Source: Hymenobacter metallilatus (GTDB taxonomy: Bacteria; Bacteroidota; Bacteroidia; Cytophagales; Hymenobacteraceae). Taken from it: a stretch of 64,000 bases of DNA. The position numbers and the translations under genes were made by a program. Within the stretch, counting starts at the first letter, position 1. Each line of letters starts with the position of its first letter. The DNA lies in NCBI RefSeq assembly GCF_003944705.1, contig NZ_RWIS01000007.1, forward strand, positions 216,305 to 280,304, read 5' to 3'. Positions 50,611 to 59,200 of the stretch are shown one piece after another. The notes beneath the pieces are model-generated. The model saw only the letters and a program-made list of their open reading frames with translations, had not been told where the DNA came from and did no database searches.

Positions 50611-53600
50611 CTACCGCACCCGCACCACGCCAGAACCGGCATACGAGTGGTACTCGGCGTTGTACATGGCGTCGGCGCTGACGGGGCCGAGCTTGAAGGT
50701 GCCTTTGGAAACTGCGCGGCAGAGGTAATAGAACGACTTGGGTTGCGTGGTGACGGTGGTGAAGAGGTTTATTCGGTCGTCGCGCACGTCGAGGTAGTCG
50801 GGTTGGGCGGCGTCGGTGGCCCAGGTCAGCTCCCGCACGGCCCCGATGCGTGGGTTTTCGATTTCCAGGCCGGCGGGGAGCAGGTCGGTAATGGCCACGT
50901 TCTTGACTTCGCCGGCTGACTCGGCTGATTGGATGGTGATTTTCACGACCACCAGATCGTTCTGGCGGAAGCTGGTGCTGCCCACGGGCTGGCCGGTACG
51001 GTTCAGGAACTGGCGGCGCACCTGCAGGTAGGCGTCTTCCTCGCGGATTTGGCCGGTGGGCGAGATGCCCTCGGTTTCCCAGAAGTAGTAGAGGCTGCCT
51101 TTGCCGCTGGTGCGCAGGGCCAGCTGGCGGTTGGCCACGTTGCTTACCGTGAGGTCCTTGCCCGAGAAGTTGCCGATGGCCTTGCCGTCGGCCAGCAGAC
51201 TGGCCGTAACGGTGCTGCCGGCGTTCTTCTTGGCCAATTTGCCCAAGGCCAGCAGGGAGAAGGCCCGTTCCTGGGTGCTGAGCCAGCCGGCCTGCTTTAC
51301 CTGGCGGCTGAGCTGGCGGGCCAGCACGTTTACCTGGGCGTTAGCGGGGTCGGCGGCGAGCAGGGCGTTGAGCACCAGGGCCTCGTCGCGGATGGGGGAG
51401 GAGAAGGCGCCGTCGAGCTGGCGGCCGGCCATGGGCGCGGTGCCGAAACGGGTGGGCAGGGTTTCGCGGTAGCTGCGCTGGTTGCCGCTCAGAGCGAAGG
51501 CGCAGGCCAGCACCCAGCGCGAATCCTCGGGCAGCAGCTTGCGGTTGGCTTTGTAGTAGTTCAAACCCACGGCATCGGGGCGGCCGGCCAGGGCCAGCAC
51601 GTAGAGCGAGTAGGCAATTTCCTTTTTGGCCAACGTGACGGGCTGAATCACGCCGCCGGTCTGGATGATGTTGTAGGTCTCGGTTTCGCGCTTGCGCACC
51701 CGGGCCTGCAGGTAGCGCAGTACCCGGTCGAGGACGTTCTTGTTTACATCGAAGCCGGCTTGCTGGGCTTCCAGTAGGAAGTGGGCGGCGTAGGCGGTGG
51801 CCCACCAGTTGTCGTAGTCGCCGCCGGGCCAGTAGCTGAGGCTGCCGTTGTACATCTGCTGGGCTTCCACCTTGCGGATGGCTTCCTGTACATGGTAGTT
51901 GGGATTGAACAGGCCGTTTTTACCCGTTTTGCCGGTTTTCTGGCCCAGCGTGGCGGCCAGGTCGCCGTAGTACAGCTGCGGGAAGGCGGCCGACACGGTT
52001 TGCTCCAGGCAGCCGTAGGGGTATTGCAGCAGGTAGCGTAGGTCCTTGGCAAACTCCGTCATGGGCGAGCGGCTCACTACCAGCTGGCTTCTCAGGGAGG
52101 AAGGCAGGAAGTCGGTGCGCAGGTTCAGCTGCTGGGCCGCGCCGCCCGCCACCACGCCCGCTCCCGTGCGCTTCTGCAGCGGCGAAGCTGGCCGGATGGG
52201 TAACTCGATGGTTTCACTTAGCTCGTTGGAGTATGGTTTCCCGGCTGCATGAAACACTACTTGAATTTCGCTATTCCCTATGCGACTGGCCATCATACGA
52301 AACACAACACGCTTCTCAGTATTAGGCGGGAGTACTATAGGACGGTAAACACTATTAGGGAAGAAGTCGACACTAGCATTATTTCCTATATGCTGCTCCG
52401 CCAGCCGGTAATCCTCGCTGGAGCGGATGATTGTAGTTGTTGCAGTTTGAAGAGGCTGTGGAAGCTGTAGAAGCGCTAGTCCTTTTATTGCCTTATTTGT
52501 CGTATTCGTCAGCGTTATGGGCACGTCAATTGTGTCGCCGGGGCTGAGGAAGCGGGGGAGGGCCGTGCTGATAACCACCGGGTCAGCCACGCGCATGGTG
52601 TGTTCGGCCGAGCCGAAAGCGTCGCCTTTGTAGGCCACGGCCATGATGCGGATGGCCCCGCTGAACTGCGGGATTTGCAGCTTGTAGCGCGCCTTGCCGC
52701 TGGCGTCGGCGGTGAGCACGCCGCTCCATTTGGCCAGCAGGCGCACCCGGCGGTTGGGCACGGGCGTGGTGCGGCGCGAGAGGTCGTAGCCGTCGCCGCC
52801 GGTGCTGCTGGTGCCCAGCTCGGGCAGCAGGAAGGGGTACACGTCGTAGGCCTGCACTTCCAGGGCGCGCTTCTGGTAGAAGTAGCCGTAGGGGTCGGGC
52901 GTGCGGGTTGCCTTCATCTGCAGAATGCCCTCGTCCACCATGGCCAGCGTCACCTGCGCGCCGGGGGCGGTGGTGACTTCAATGGTCTGGGCGGTCTGGG
53001 AGCGGCTTTGGGCGGGCGCTTTAATGGCAACTTGCAGGCGGGCGCCGGGCTTCTCCACCGTGAGGGGCACGAAGCCCCGGGCTACGGTGAGCGGCAGGCG
53101 GTTGTCTTTGATTTCGCGGATGGCGGTGGCCGTCACGTAGATGTTGGGCACGTGGTTGCCCCGGATGGGCACGTCCACTTTGGCCGATTTCTCGTCGGTG
53201 GTCACGTAGAAGTGGTCGAGCACCCGGTCGCGTTCCACGGTCACGAGCACGCGGCCGGGGAAGGGCGTTTTCAGCAGCAGGTGGGCCACGTCGCCGGGCT
53301 GGTATTTGGGCTTGTCGGCCTCAATGGTTACCTCGCCCTCGTTGTTCACCTCGAAGGAGTTGCTCTGGGTGTCGCCGTAGCCGTAGGCGTACACTCGCCG
53401 GGCCACGTAGGTCACCGCGCCGGGCCGCGCCACCCGGATTTCGTACTCGCCGGAGTAGGTAGGCGAGAAGCCCAGGTTGGCATCGGAAGTGCTGCTGCCG
53501 TACACTGGAATAGTGCGGTTGAGCACCACTTCCTCCCGTTTCTGCGAGTTGTACACGTAGCGGCCGCCCTGGCGCTCAATCACCGTTTCCCAGAGCAGAC

Positions 53601-56193
53601 GCACGATTTGCACCTGCGCCTGGGCCTGGGTGGGCTTGCCAGCCGGCGTGAGGGCTACCAGCTGCACGGCCAGCGGCTTACCGGTGCTCACCAAGTCATC
53701 GGCGCTCCGGATGCCGAACAGCACCGGCTGGGTCTGCACCTCGAAGGTGGCCAGGCGGTTCACCGGGCGACCAGTTTCGTCGAATACGGTGGTGAAGGCC
53801 GCGCCTTCCAGCGTGCCCAGGTCGGTGTAGTCGGGTACCTGGTAGGTGGCGGTGCCGCGCCCGGCGGCGTCGGTGGTGCCTTCGCGGGTGGTTTTCTCGA
53901 ACCGGTCGGCAATGGGCGTCGATTCCAGGTCGCCGTAGGTGCCGCGCCGCCGGTCGCCGCTGTTGATGGCGAAGGTGAACTGCTCGAAGCCTTTGGGGTT
54001 GAAGGCTTTTTCCTTCAGCGAAAACTCCACTTCAAACTTGCGGTCGGCGGCCGGGGGGCCAAACAGGTTCTGGGCCGTAATCAGGGCCGAAACCGACTGG
54101 CTGGGCTTCACCACGGCGCGGTCGGCCTTCACCGTCACCTTCATGCGGTCCGGAATAAACTCCTCCACCGAGAGCTGGCGTGAGGTCAGCAGCACGTCGT
54201 TGCCGGTGAGGACTTCCAGGGTGTAGAGGCCGGTCATCACGGCCGGGGGCAGCAGAAAGCGGGCCTCGAAGGAGCCGGCCGCGTTCAGGGTTTTCTGCAG
54301 GCTGGCGTATTCCTTGCCGGTAGGCAGCAGCAGCCTGATTTTCACCGGCAGGCCCTTCGGCGGGGCCTGCCAGGCGTCGGTGCGCAGTACGGTGTTGGTC
54401 TGGATGGTGTCGCCGGGGCGGTACAGGTCCCGGTCGCCGTAGAGGAAGGCCTGGTAGCGGGCGGCGTTGGTTTGCAGGCCGCCCACCTCGAAGCGGGAGG
54501 TTTCCACGCGGCTGCGGCTCAGGTCGAGGAAGGTGAAGTCGTTGCCCTGCTGGGCCATCACCATGCCCAGCCGGAAGCGGCCGTTGGCGGCCGTGCTATC
54601 GAAGCGGGCCACTCCGTCGCCGTTGGAAATGCCGGTGCCCATTACTTGGTTGTTGGTGCTGATGTAGCGCAGCTCCACCCCGCTCAGCGGCTTGGCCGAG
54701 CGGATGGAGTTGGCAAACACCAGCGTGCTGCCGGCCTTGCCCTGCTTCACAATGAGCCCGATATCCGACACGGCCACCAGCTTGCTCACCTGCAGCCACT
54801 GCCGCTCAGTGTCCTGCACTTTGATGATGTAGAGCCCCTTGAGGCCGCCCGCAAACTCCAGGTCCTTGAGGTTCAGGTTCAGCAGCCGCAGCCCCTGTGC
54901 CTTCGGCAGCCCCGACACGGTGTAGGTGCGCTCCGTGAGGACGTTGCCCAGGTTCTCCACGTCGTAGTACTGGAAGGAGCGGTCCACGTATTCGCCGCCG
55001 TCGCCTTCTTCCTCGCTGCCTTCCTCGCCGTCGTACTCGGGGTAGCCGTACTGGGTGCCGCCGCGCAGTAGCTGCTGGATGTTGTTGGCGTACACTTTGG
55101 CAATGGTCACCTTCACCTGGCCCACCTCGTTGATGCGCACGCCCAGGTTGCGCGAGCCCAGAGCATCGAGGTACATGGCCTTGTCGGCGCTGGCGAAGCT
55201 GATGGTGGGCCGCTCGTCGGAGAAGCTCACCGACTGCGACACGCCCTCCCCGAGCATGCCGCCCAGCGCCCCGCGCAGGCCCTGGTTCACGCCAATCTGG
55301 TAGGTGCGACCCACCTCGAAGCCGCCTTTCAGCCGCACGCCGTTTTCCGTTTCCTCTACCTCGTAGGCCACCTGCGGCGACACGGTGAGGTAGCTCTGCA
55401 AATCGGCGGCCGTGACGGGCTGGTTGGTGGTGATGAGCACCATCGGGTCGGCGTTTTTCAGCGAGCCTTCGATGGCGCTGACCAGCAGGGCCTGTGGGTC
55501 GGGCACGGTTACCTGGGTTTCGTAGTCGGCGGTGCTGGGCTGGTCGCTGCCTACGGCGTGCAGGCCCTGGGCCAGCGCCACCGTGAGCGGGGAGCCGGGG
55601 CGCACCTGCTGGTTGAGGCGCACGCGCACCACCTCGCCCGGTTCCCCGCTCACCTCAAAAGCTACGGGCTGGCCGTCCTGGGTCACGCGCAGCAGGGGCT
55701 TCACGTCGGCGGGCTTCACGGCGTAGTTAAAGGGCAGCTCCACGCGCATCTCGGCAGTGCCGGCGGCCCGACTGGAGCGGCCCCAGAACGCCTGCGGCTC
55801 CTGCATTTCCAGGTAGGGCGTGTGGAATTTCTGGCGGCTCTCGGGCAGCTCGGCGTTGCGCTTGCCCTCGGGCAGCGCCTCTTTGCGCAGCGTGGCCTTG
55901 AAGGCGGTGCTGGGCTTAAAGGGCGTGCTGGGCGAAAATACCAGCTCCCGGTCACTGTTCCACTTGAACTTGCCGCGCACGGCCGGCTCGAAGCTCACCA
56001 CCTGCACCGTATCCCAGCGGTCCTGCAGCTCGGGCGTCACCACGGCATCGGCAAACTGAAACACGAGGTTCTGGTAGGGGTCAATTTCCTCGCCGTTGGG
56101 GTCCTGGCCGGCCTCGGAGCCAGACTTGGAGCAGGCGCACAGCACCGCCAGCAACACCAGCAGCGGCAGGCGGGAAAGTGTTTTCGATAGCAT
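50611..56193 (-). CDS. Alpha-2-macroglobulin family lipoprotein
   Basis: This very large 1860-residue lipoprotein (LVLLAVLCACSKSGSE, cysteine at residue 21) resembles bacterial A2M (E. coli YfhM). Such proteins trap periplasmic or foreign proteases with a reactive thioester. Regions in order are an N-terminal beta-sandwich series, MG2-like domains (RDLYRPGDTIQTNTVLRTDA), the bait and CUB-like region, and ITLTNTTNKAIKGLALL. The thioester domain has YPYGCLEQTVSAAFPQLYYG with the Cys near residue 1395, and the C-terminus receptor-binding-like sheet carries NRTGQPVGSTSFRQNDLVV. CLEQ is the bacterial form of the thioester. A distinct low-GC patch covers about residues 1228-1315. Confidence 0.92.
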   Translation of the reverse strand: MLSKTLSRLPLLVLLAVLCACSKSGSEAGQDPNGEEIDPYQNLVFQFADAVVTPELQDRWDTVQVVSFEPAVRGKFKWNSDRELVFSPSTPFKPSTAFKATLRKEALPEGKRNAELPESRQKFHTPYLEMQEPQAFWGRSSRAAGTAEMRVELPFNYAVKPADVKPLLRVTQDGQPVAFEVSGEPGEVVRVRLNQQVRPGSPLTVALAQGLHAVGSDQPSTADYETQVTVPDPQALLVSAIEGSLKNADPMVLITTNQPVTAADLQSYLTVSPQVAYEVEETENGVRLKGGFEVGRTYQIGVNQGLRGALGGMLGEGVSQSVSFSDERPTISFASADKAMYLDALGSRNLGVRINEVGQVKVTIAKVYANNIQQLLRGGTQYGYPEYDGEEGSEEEGDGGEYVDRSFQYYDVENLGNVLTERTYTVSGLPKAQGLRLLNLNLKDLEFAGGLKGLYIIKVQDTERQWLQVSKLVAVSDIGLIVKQGKAGSTLVFANSIRSAKPLSGVELRYISTNNQVMGTGISNGDGVARFDSTAANGRFRLGMVMAQQGNDFTFLDLSRSRVETSRFEVGGLQTNAARYQAFLYGDRDLYRPGDTIQTNTVLRTDAWQAPPKGLPVKIRLLLPTGKEYASLQKTLNAAGSFEARFLLPPAVMTGLYTLEVLTGNDVLLTSRQLSVEEFIPDRMKVTVKADRAVVKPSQSVSALITAQNLFGPPAADRKFEVEFSLKEKAFNPKGFEQFTFAINSGDRRRGTYGDLESTPIADRFEKTTREGTTDAAGRGTATYQVPDYTDLGTLEGAAFTTVFDETGRPVNRLATFEVQTQPVLFGIRSADDLVSTGKPLAVQLVALTPAGKPTQAQAQVQIVRLLWETVIERQGGRYVYNSQKREEVVLNRTIPVYGSSTSDANLGFSPTYSGEYEIRVARPGAVTYVARRVYAYGYGDTQSNSFEVNNEGEVTIEADKPKYQPGDVAHLLLKTPFPGRVLVTVERDRVLDHFYVTTDEKSAKVDVPIRGNHVPNIYVTATAIREIKDNRLPLTVARGFVPLTVEKPGARLQVAIKAPAQSRSQTAQTIEVTTAPGAQVTLAMVDEGILQMKATRTPDPYGYFYQKRALEVQAYDVYPFLLPELGTSSTGGDGYDLSRRTTPVPNRRVRLLAKWSGVLTADASGKARYKLQIPQFSGAIRIMAVAYKGDAFGSAEHTMRVADPVVISTALPRFLSPGDTIDVPITLTNTTNKAIKGLALLQLPQPLQTATTTIIRSSEDYRLAEQHIGNNASVDFFPNSVYRPIVLPPNTEKRVVFRMMASRIGNSEIQVVFHAAGKPYSNELSETIELPIRPASPLQKRTGAGVVAGGAAQQLNLRTDFLPSSLRSQLVVSRSPMTEFAKDLRYLLQYPYGCLEQTVSAAFPQLYYGDLAATLGQKTGKTGKNGLFNPNYHVQEAIRKVEAQQMYNGSLSYWPGGDYDNWWATAYAAHFLLEAQQAGFDVNKNVLDRVLRYLQARVRKRETETYNIIQTGGVIQPVTLAKKEIAYSLYVLALAGRPDAVGLNYYKANRKLLPEDSRWVLACAFALSGNQRSYRETLPTRFGTAPMAGRQLDGAFSSPIRDEALVLNALLAADPANAQVNVLARQLSRQVKQAGWLSTQERAFSLLALGKLAKKNAGSTVTASLLADGKAIGNFSGKDLTVSNVANRQLALRTSGKGSLYYFWETEGISPTGQIREEDAYLQVRRQFLNRTGQPVGSTSFRQNDLVVVKITIQSAESAGEVKNVAITDLLPAGLEIENPRIGAVRELTWATDAAQPDYLDVRDDRINLFTTVTTQPKSFYYLCRAVSKGTFKLGPVSADAMYNAEYHSYAGSGVVRVR
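52249..52510. other. Low-GC patch inside the macroglobulin gene
   Basis: The bases here are much richer in A and T than the flanks. Codons like TAT, ATA, TTA and AGT-rich choices (seen as runs such as CACTATTAGGGAAGAAGTCG) replace the usual GC-rich ones. The reading frame remains intact. It lies just upstream, in protein order, of the thioester domain. Confidence 0.55.
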
Positions 56194-56259
56194 GGAAGGG
56201 GAGGAGCTTAGAAGGACGCCGGAAGGTAGTGAGAAACGGCGTTTTTGCTAGGTTTTGTA

Positions 56260-56267
56260 TAGGTTTG
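56260..56267 (+). promoter_or_regulatory. -7 element of the 56292 gene
   Basis: TAGGTTTG matches TAnnTTTG, 24 bases before ATG 56292. TTTG at 56244-56247 precedes it but the spacing of 12 is short. Confidence 0.5.
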
Positions 56268-56291
56268 AGTGGGAATAATTAATAAATATCC

Positions 56292-56723
56292 ATGCTGCCA
56301 AAATTCACTGCCTTCGACTCACTCAATAATGAATCTGTTTACGATTATGGGAAAATTTATCAGTTAGAGGAAACGGAGAACTACACTCGTTTGAAGATTG
56401 GAGCAAGTAATAACCAAATTCAGGTGATGCTGGAGTTAAGTGCGTGCCTGGCTGCTCCGCACTTTATTTTGTATGTGCTGGTGACGCCTCGTGATGGGAT
56501 TACTGCATCAGGACGATATCAGTCTCCACCTATAGAAAGCCGTACAGCATTAGTTGACTTCTTACTGGATTTTAAGGAGCCCATAGAGACAGATGGGAGA
56601 CATCATGTCTGGATAGGTAATGCCAATAATGATGGGCTCATTATTTATGATAAGCATAATGTTATCTATGCCTACGGGCCTATAGACAAGTACATGACTG
56701 TACTGCGAGGTCAAAGCCATTAG
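56292..56723 (+). CDS. Hypothetical protein, likely truncated by in-frame TAG
   Basis: This 143-residue AT-rich gene begins MLPKFTAFDSLNNESVYDYG. It continues YQLEETENYTRLKIGASNNQ, LELSACLAAPHFILYVLVTP and a C-terminal HHVWIGNANNDGLIIYDKHN. It ends at TAG 56721, but the same frame continues without a break for another 47 codons with plausible protein sequence. GC content is well below that of the surrounding genes, which suggests transfer. I do not recognise the family; an immunity-like or small sensor fold is possible. It is convergent with the Uma2 gene at 56870. Confidence 0.65.
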   Translation: MLPKFTAFDSLNNESVYDYGKIYQLEETENYTRLKIGASNNQIQVMLELSACLAAPHFILYVLVTPRDGITASGRYQSPPIESRTALVDFLLDFKEPIETDGRHHVWIGNANNDGLIIYDKHNVIYAYGPIDKYMTVLRGQSH

Positions 56724-56867
56724 CAAAAAGAATTTGATTTTCCTTACCCTCATGGTCACCACTTCCATAATGAAAATGATGTGGCTATTCGAGAACTGTT
56801 GGCATATTGGGATTGGCAACAGTTCCCTCTTGTGGCAGGAGAGGATGAGGAATATACTGATGAATAG
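56724..56867 (+). pseudogene. In-frame continuation after TAG of the 56292 gene
   Basis: Directly after TAG the same frame encodes QKEFDFPYPHGHHFHNENDV, then AIRELLAYWDWQQFPLVAGE and DEEYTDE before TAG at 56865. Its aromatic and acidic content looks coding. The whole would be 190 residues, so the upstream TAG is probably a nonsense mutation, or a sequencing error. Confidence 0.55.
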
Positions 56868-56869
56868 CC

Positions 56870-57466
56870 TTACACCCCCTCAAATACCTCCGCCCACTCA
56901 ATGCCGAACTCCGGCAGCGTGTGTGCTGGAATGAGGCCGGGCGTGTAGTAGTCGCCGCGGGGCTGGTAGCGGCCTTCGTGCAGCACGAATACGGAAACCG
57001 TCTTTTCGCCCGGGAATACAATCCAGTATTCCGGCACGCCGTTTTCCTCATAGAGGTCGAACTTGCTTTTGGTATCGTGGCTGGCGTTGCCGGGGCTCAC
57101 AATTTCGATAATCCAGTCGGGCGCGCCGAGGCAGCCTTTTTCGTCCAGCTTGCTGGGGTCGCATACCACGCAGATATCGGGCTGCACTACGGTGGTAATT
57201 TGGGCGTCGCCGTTGGGGGTGGCTTTGCTCAGGCGCACATCGAAAGGCGCGTGAAATACCTCGCAGGATTGGTGGGCCAGTTGCGCGTAAATTATGCCCA
57301 TGAAGCGACTGGAAAGCCGCTGGTGGACTACCCGAGGGGCCGGGCTCATCGGGCGGATTTTGCCTTTGATCAGCTCTACCCAGTCCGTAAGTTGCCACGT
57401 CAGGTAGTCGGCGTAGGTGTAGTTTTTGCTGAGGTCGAGCTGGGAAAGGCTGGTGATAAGCGGCAT
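56870..57466 (-). CDS. Uma2 family protein (paralogue 2)
   Basis: This 198-residue Uma2/DUF820 protein is closely similar to the one at 49902 in opposite orientation: NYTYADYLTWQLTDWVELIK, GKIRPMSPAPRVVHQRLSSR, HAPFDVRLSKATPNGDAQIT, VQPDICVVCDPSKLDEKG and APDWIIEIVSPGN. ATG 57466 (MPLITSLSQLDLSKNYTYA) is chosen over 57490. Long identical DNA stretches with the first paralogue are evident (for example around TACACCTACGCCGACTACCT). The acidic and WII/E motif placement fits the endonuclease-like core. Its stop is 2 bases from the end of the 56724 tail. Confidence 0.88.
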   Translation of the reverse strand: MPLITSLSQLDLSKNYTYADYLTWQLTDWVELIKGKIRPMSPAPRVVHQRLSSRFMGIIYAQLAHQSCEVFHAPFDVRLSKATPNGDAQITTVVQPDICVVCDPSKLDEKGCLGAPDWIIEIVSPGNASHDTKSKFDLYEENGVPEYWIVFPGEKTVSVFVLHEGRYQPRGDYYTPGLIPAHTLPEFGIEWAEVFEGV

Positions 57467-57558
57467 GGCGGCGTAAATGGGGTATTCCAAGATACGAGAG
57501 TAGGAAAAAAGCAGCTGTTATCCGGCAGGTGACGCTTGCCCAACGGCTTCCTAGCCTG

Positions 57559-57566
57559 TAGTTTTG
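57559..57566 (+). promoter_or_regulatory. -7 element at the 57575 gene start
   Basis: TAGTTTTG matches TAnnTTTG and ends 8 bases before ATG 57575, so the transcript is probably leaderless. Confidence 0.5.
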
Positions 57567-57574
57567 CAGGTTCT

Positions 57575-58003
57575 ATGGCCGCCGCATACTTGCTTTCTAC
57601 TGCTGACACACTGATTCTGGAAAACCCCGCTGGGAAGGTAATCTACCACCCGGCTGGCTACGTGAGGCTGGACTGGTACCCGGCCAAAGCTCCGGATGCT
57701 CAGGTGCAGGCCCTGTACCTAGCCGCCAGCAACACCCTGCGCCAGTACGGCCTAAGCGGCATTCTGACCGACCACCGCCACATGCCGCCGTTGTCGCCGG
57801 AGCTGCAGCAGTGGCTGGTAGATACCTGGACTCCCCAGGCCGTGCAGGCGTGTGGCTACCGCCGGGCGGCCGTGGTGCAGTCGTACAACGTGTTTGGCCG
57901 GCTGGCTACGGCCCGCGTGGTGATGCAGCTGGGAAGTCTGCCCTTCACGGTGCATTACTTCAACAACGAAGCCGAGGCCGAAAGCTGGTTGCTGGACGAA
58001 TAA
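57575..58003 (+). CDS. Conserved hypothetical protein, STAS/SpoIIAA-like in appearance
   Basis: This 142-residue protein begins MAAAYLLSTADTLILENPAG and has YHPAGYVRLDWYPAKAPDAQ, LYLAASNTLRQYGLSGILTD, HRHMPPLSPELQQWLVDTWT and TARVVMQLGSLPFTVHYF NN. The alternation of strands and helices, with a W..YLD-style core and a final NNEAEAESWL, resembles single-domain STAS-like proteins that are plentiful in Hymenobacter-like genomes. No function is known. ATG 57575 follows a -7 element directly; upstream codons to 57536 are unlikely. Confidence 0.7.
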   Translation: MAAAYLLSTADTLILENPAGKVIYHPAGYVRLDWYPAKAPDAQVQALYLAASNTLRQYGLSGILTDHRHMPPLSPELQQWLVDTWTPQAVQACGYRRAAVVQSYNVFGRLATARVVMQLGSLPFTVHYFNNEAEAESWLLDE

Positions 58004-58048
58004 CGGCTTCACAGGCGTTGGCCCCGGAGGCTTCTACAAAACTTACCG

Positions 58049-59089
58049 TCAGGCCGGCGTGGGCACCCGCTGGTCCATCACCCGAAACCAGAGCGGCGGC
58101 AGGGCAGCCAGCAGCATCATGCCGGGGTAGCCGGTGGGCATCTGGGGCGAGGCCGGCTGGTAGCGCAGGGTGTGGTAGGGCCGGGAGGCGAGGTAGTGGT
58201 GGTCGGAGTGGCGGGTAAGCTCATAGAGCAGGATGCGGCCTACGGCGTGCTCGGAGTTCCAGGAGTGGTGGGGCTGCACCCGCTCGTAAGCACCAGTAAG
58301 CAGCTGGCGGCGTAGCAGGCCGTAGTGCTCCACGTAGTTCACCAGCTGAAACAGCACCACACCCACGGCCGCCGCACCCAGCCAGGCCAGCAGCGGCAGC
58401 AGCCCGAACCCGAGAAGCACCGCCAGCACCAGCGCCGCCTGCGCCCCCTGAAACCGGAGCATCTGATTCTGCCACCAGCGGCCCGGCCGGGGCTGCCGCG
58501 CCAACCGCTCGTGCTCCAGGTGCCAGGCCGAGCGGTACTCGCCCACCACGGCGCGGGGCAGAAACCGCCAGAACGACTCCCGGAACCGGGCCGTGGCGGG
58601 GTCATGGGGGGTGGCGACGTGGCGGTGGTGGCCACGGTTGTGCTCAATAAAAAAGTGGAGGTAGAGCGTGCTCAGCAGCAGCGCCTGCGCCAGCCGCTGC
58701 TCCCCGGCCCGGGGCCGGTGGCCCAGCTCGTGGGCCACATTGATGCCCAACGCCCCGCAGCAAATCCCGAAGCTGAACACCAGCCCAGCCGTTTCCCAGT
58801 GGCTCAGCACCGCAGTTTTCAGTACCCCCAGAAAGCCCAGCAGCAGCGCCCACTGCAGGGGTACGTTCAGATAAAGCAGGGCGTCGAAAAACCAGTGGCG
58901 GGGCGTACCGGCCGTGGCAGGCCGGTCGGTAGTAGCCGCACGGGGCGGAAACAGCAGTTCCAGCAGCGGCACCAGCCCGAATACGAACAATGGCGTAAGC
59001 CAGGCCCAGAGGCCACGCCCCACCAGCCCGGCCGCCGCGCAGGCCGGCACCAGGTAAGCCAGCAGGTAGCGGAAATCGGATGGGTGCAT
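58049..59089 (-). CDS. alkB: Alkane 1-monooxygenase (AlkB-like)
   Basis: This 346-residue integral membrane non-heme diiron hydroxylase converts n-alkanes or similar chains to 1-alcohols. Transmembrane segments are LLAYLVPACAAAGLVGRGLW and following helices. The histidine motifs are NVAHELGHRPRAGEQ, EHNRGHHRHVATPHDPATAR, NYVEHYGLLRR and LTRHSDHHYLASRPY. These match the eight-histidine pattern of AlkB. A rubredoxin and reductase, needed for electrons, are not present in the window. ATG 59089 (MHPSDFRYLLA) is preferred to 59137. A 20-base palindrome lies 49 bases upstream. Confidence 0.92.
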   Translation of the reverse strand: MHPSDFRYLLAYLVPACAAAGLVGRGLWAWLTPLFVFGLVPLLELLFPPRAATTDRPATAGTPRHWFFDALLYLNVPLQWALLLGFLGVLKTAVLSHWETAGLVFSFGICCGALGINVAHELGHRPRAGEQRLAQALLLSTLYLHFFIEHNRGHHRHVATPHDPATARFRESFWRFLPRAVVGEYRSAWHLEHERLARQPRPGRWWQNQMLRFQGAQAALVLAVLLGFGLLPLLAWLGAAAVGVVLFQLVNYVEHYGLLRRQLLTGAYERVQPHHSWNSEHAVGRILLYELTRHSDHHYLASRPYHTLRYQPASPQMPTGYPGMMLLAALPPLWFRVMDQRVPTPA

Positions 59090-59137
59090 AACAGACAGAG
59101 CTAGGGGCTCAGAAGGTACGCAGAAACGAGCTGCCAA

Positions 59138-59157
59138 TCAACGGTAGCTACCGTTGA
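59138..59157. promoter_or_regulatory. Perfect 20-base palindrome upstream of alkB
   Basis: TCAACGGTAGCTACCGTTGA is its own inverse complement. It lies 49 bases before the alkB ATG and 44 bases beyond the DUF2339 stop. It could be an operator or the stem of a terminator without a U-tract. Confidence 0.45.
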
Positions 59158-59200
59158 CTAGGCTATGTGGATAGTATGTGCAGGACAGGGGGCAGGCAGG

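Noticed and set aside
52600..54183. 527-residue open frame antisense to the macroglobulin gene
   Set aside because: Composition (Gly/His/Val rich) is typical of a mirror of a GC-rich gene, with no start context or homology visible.
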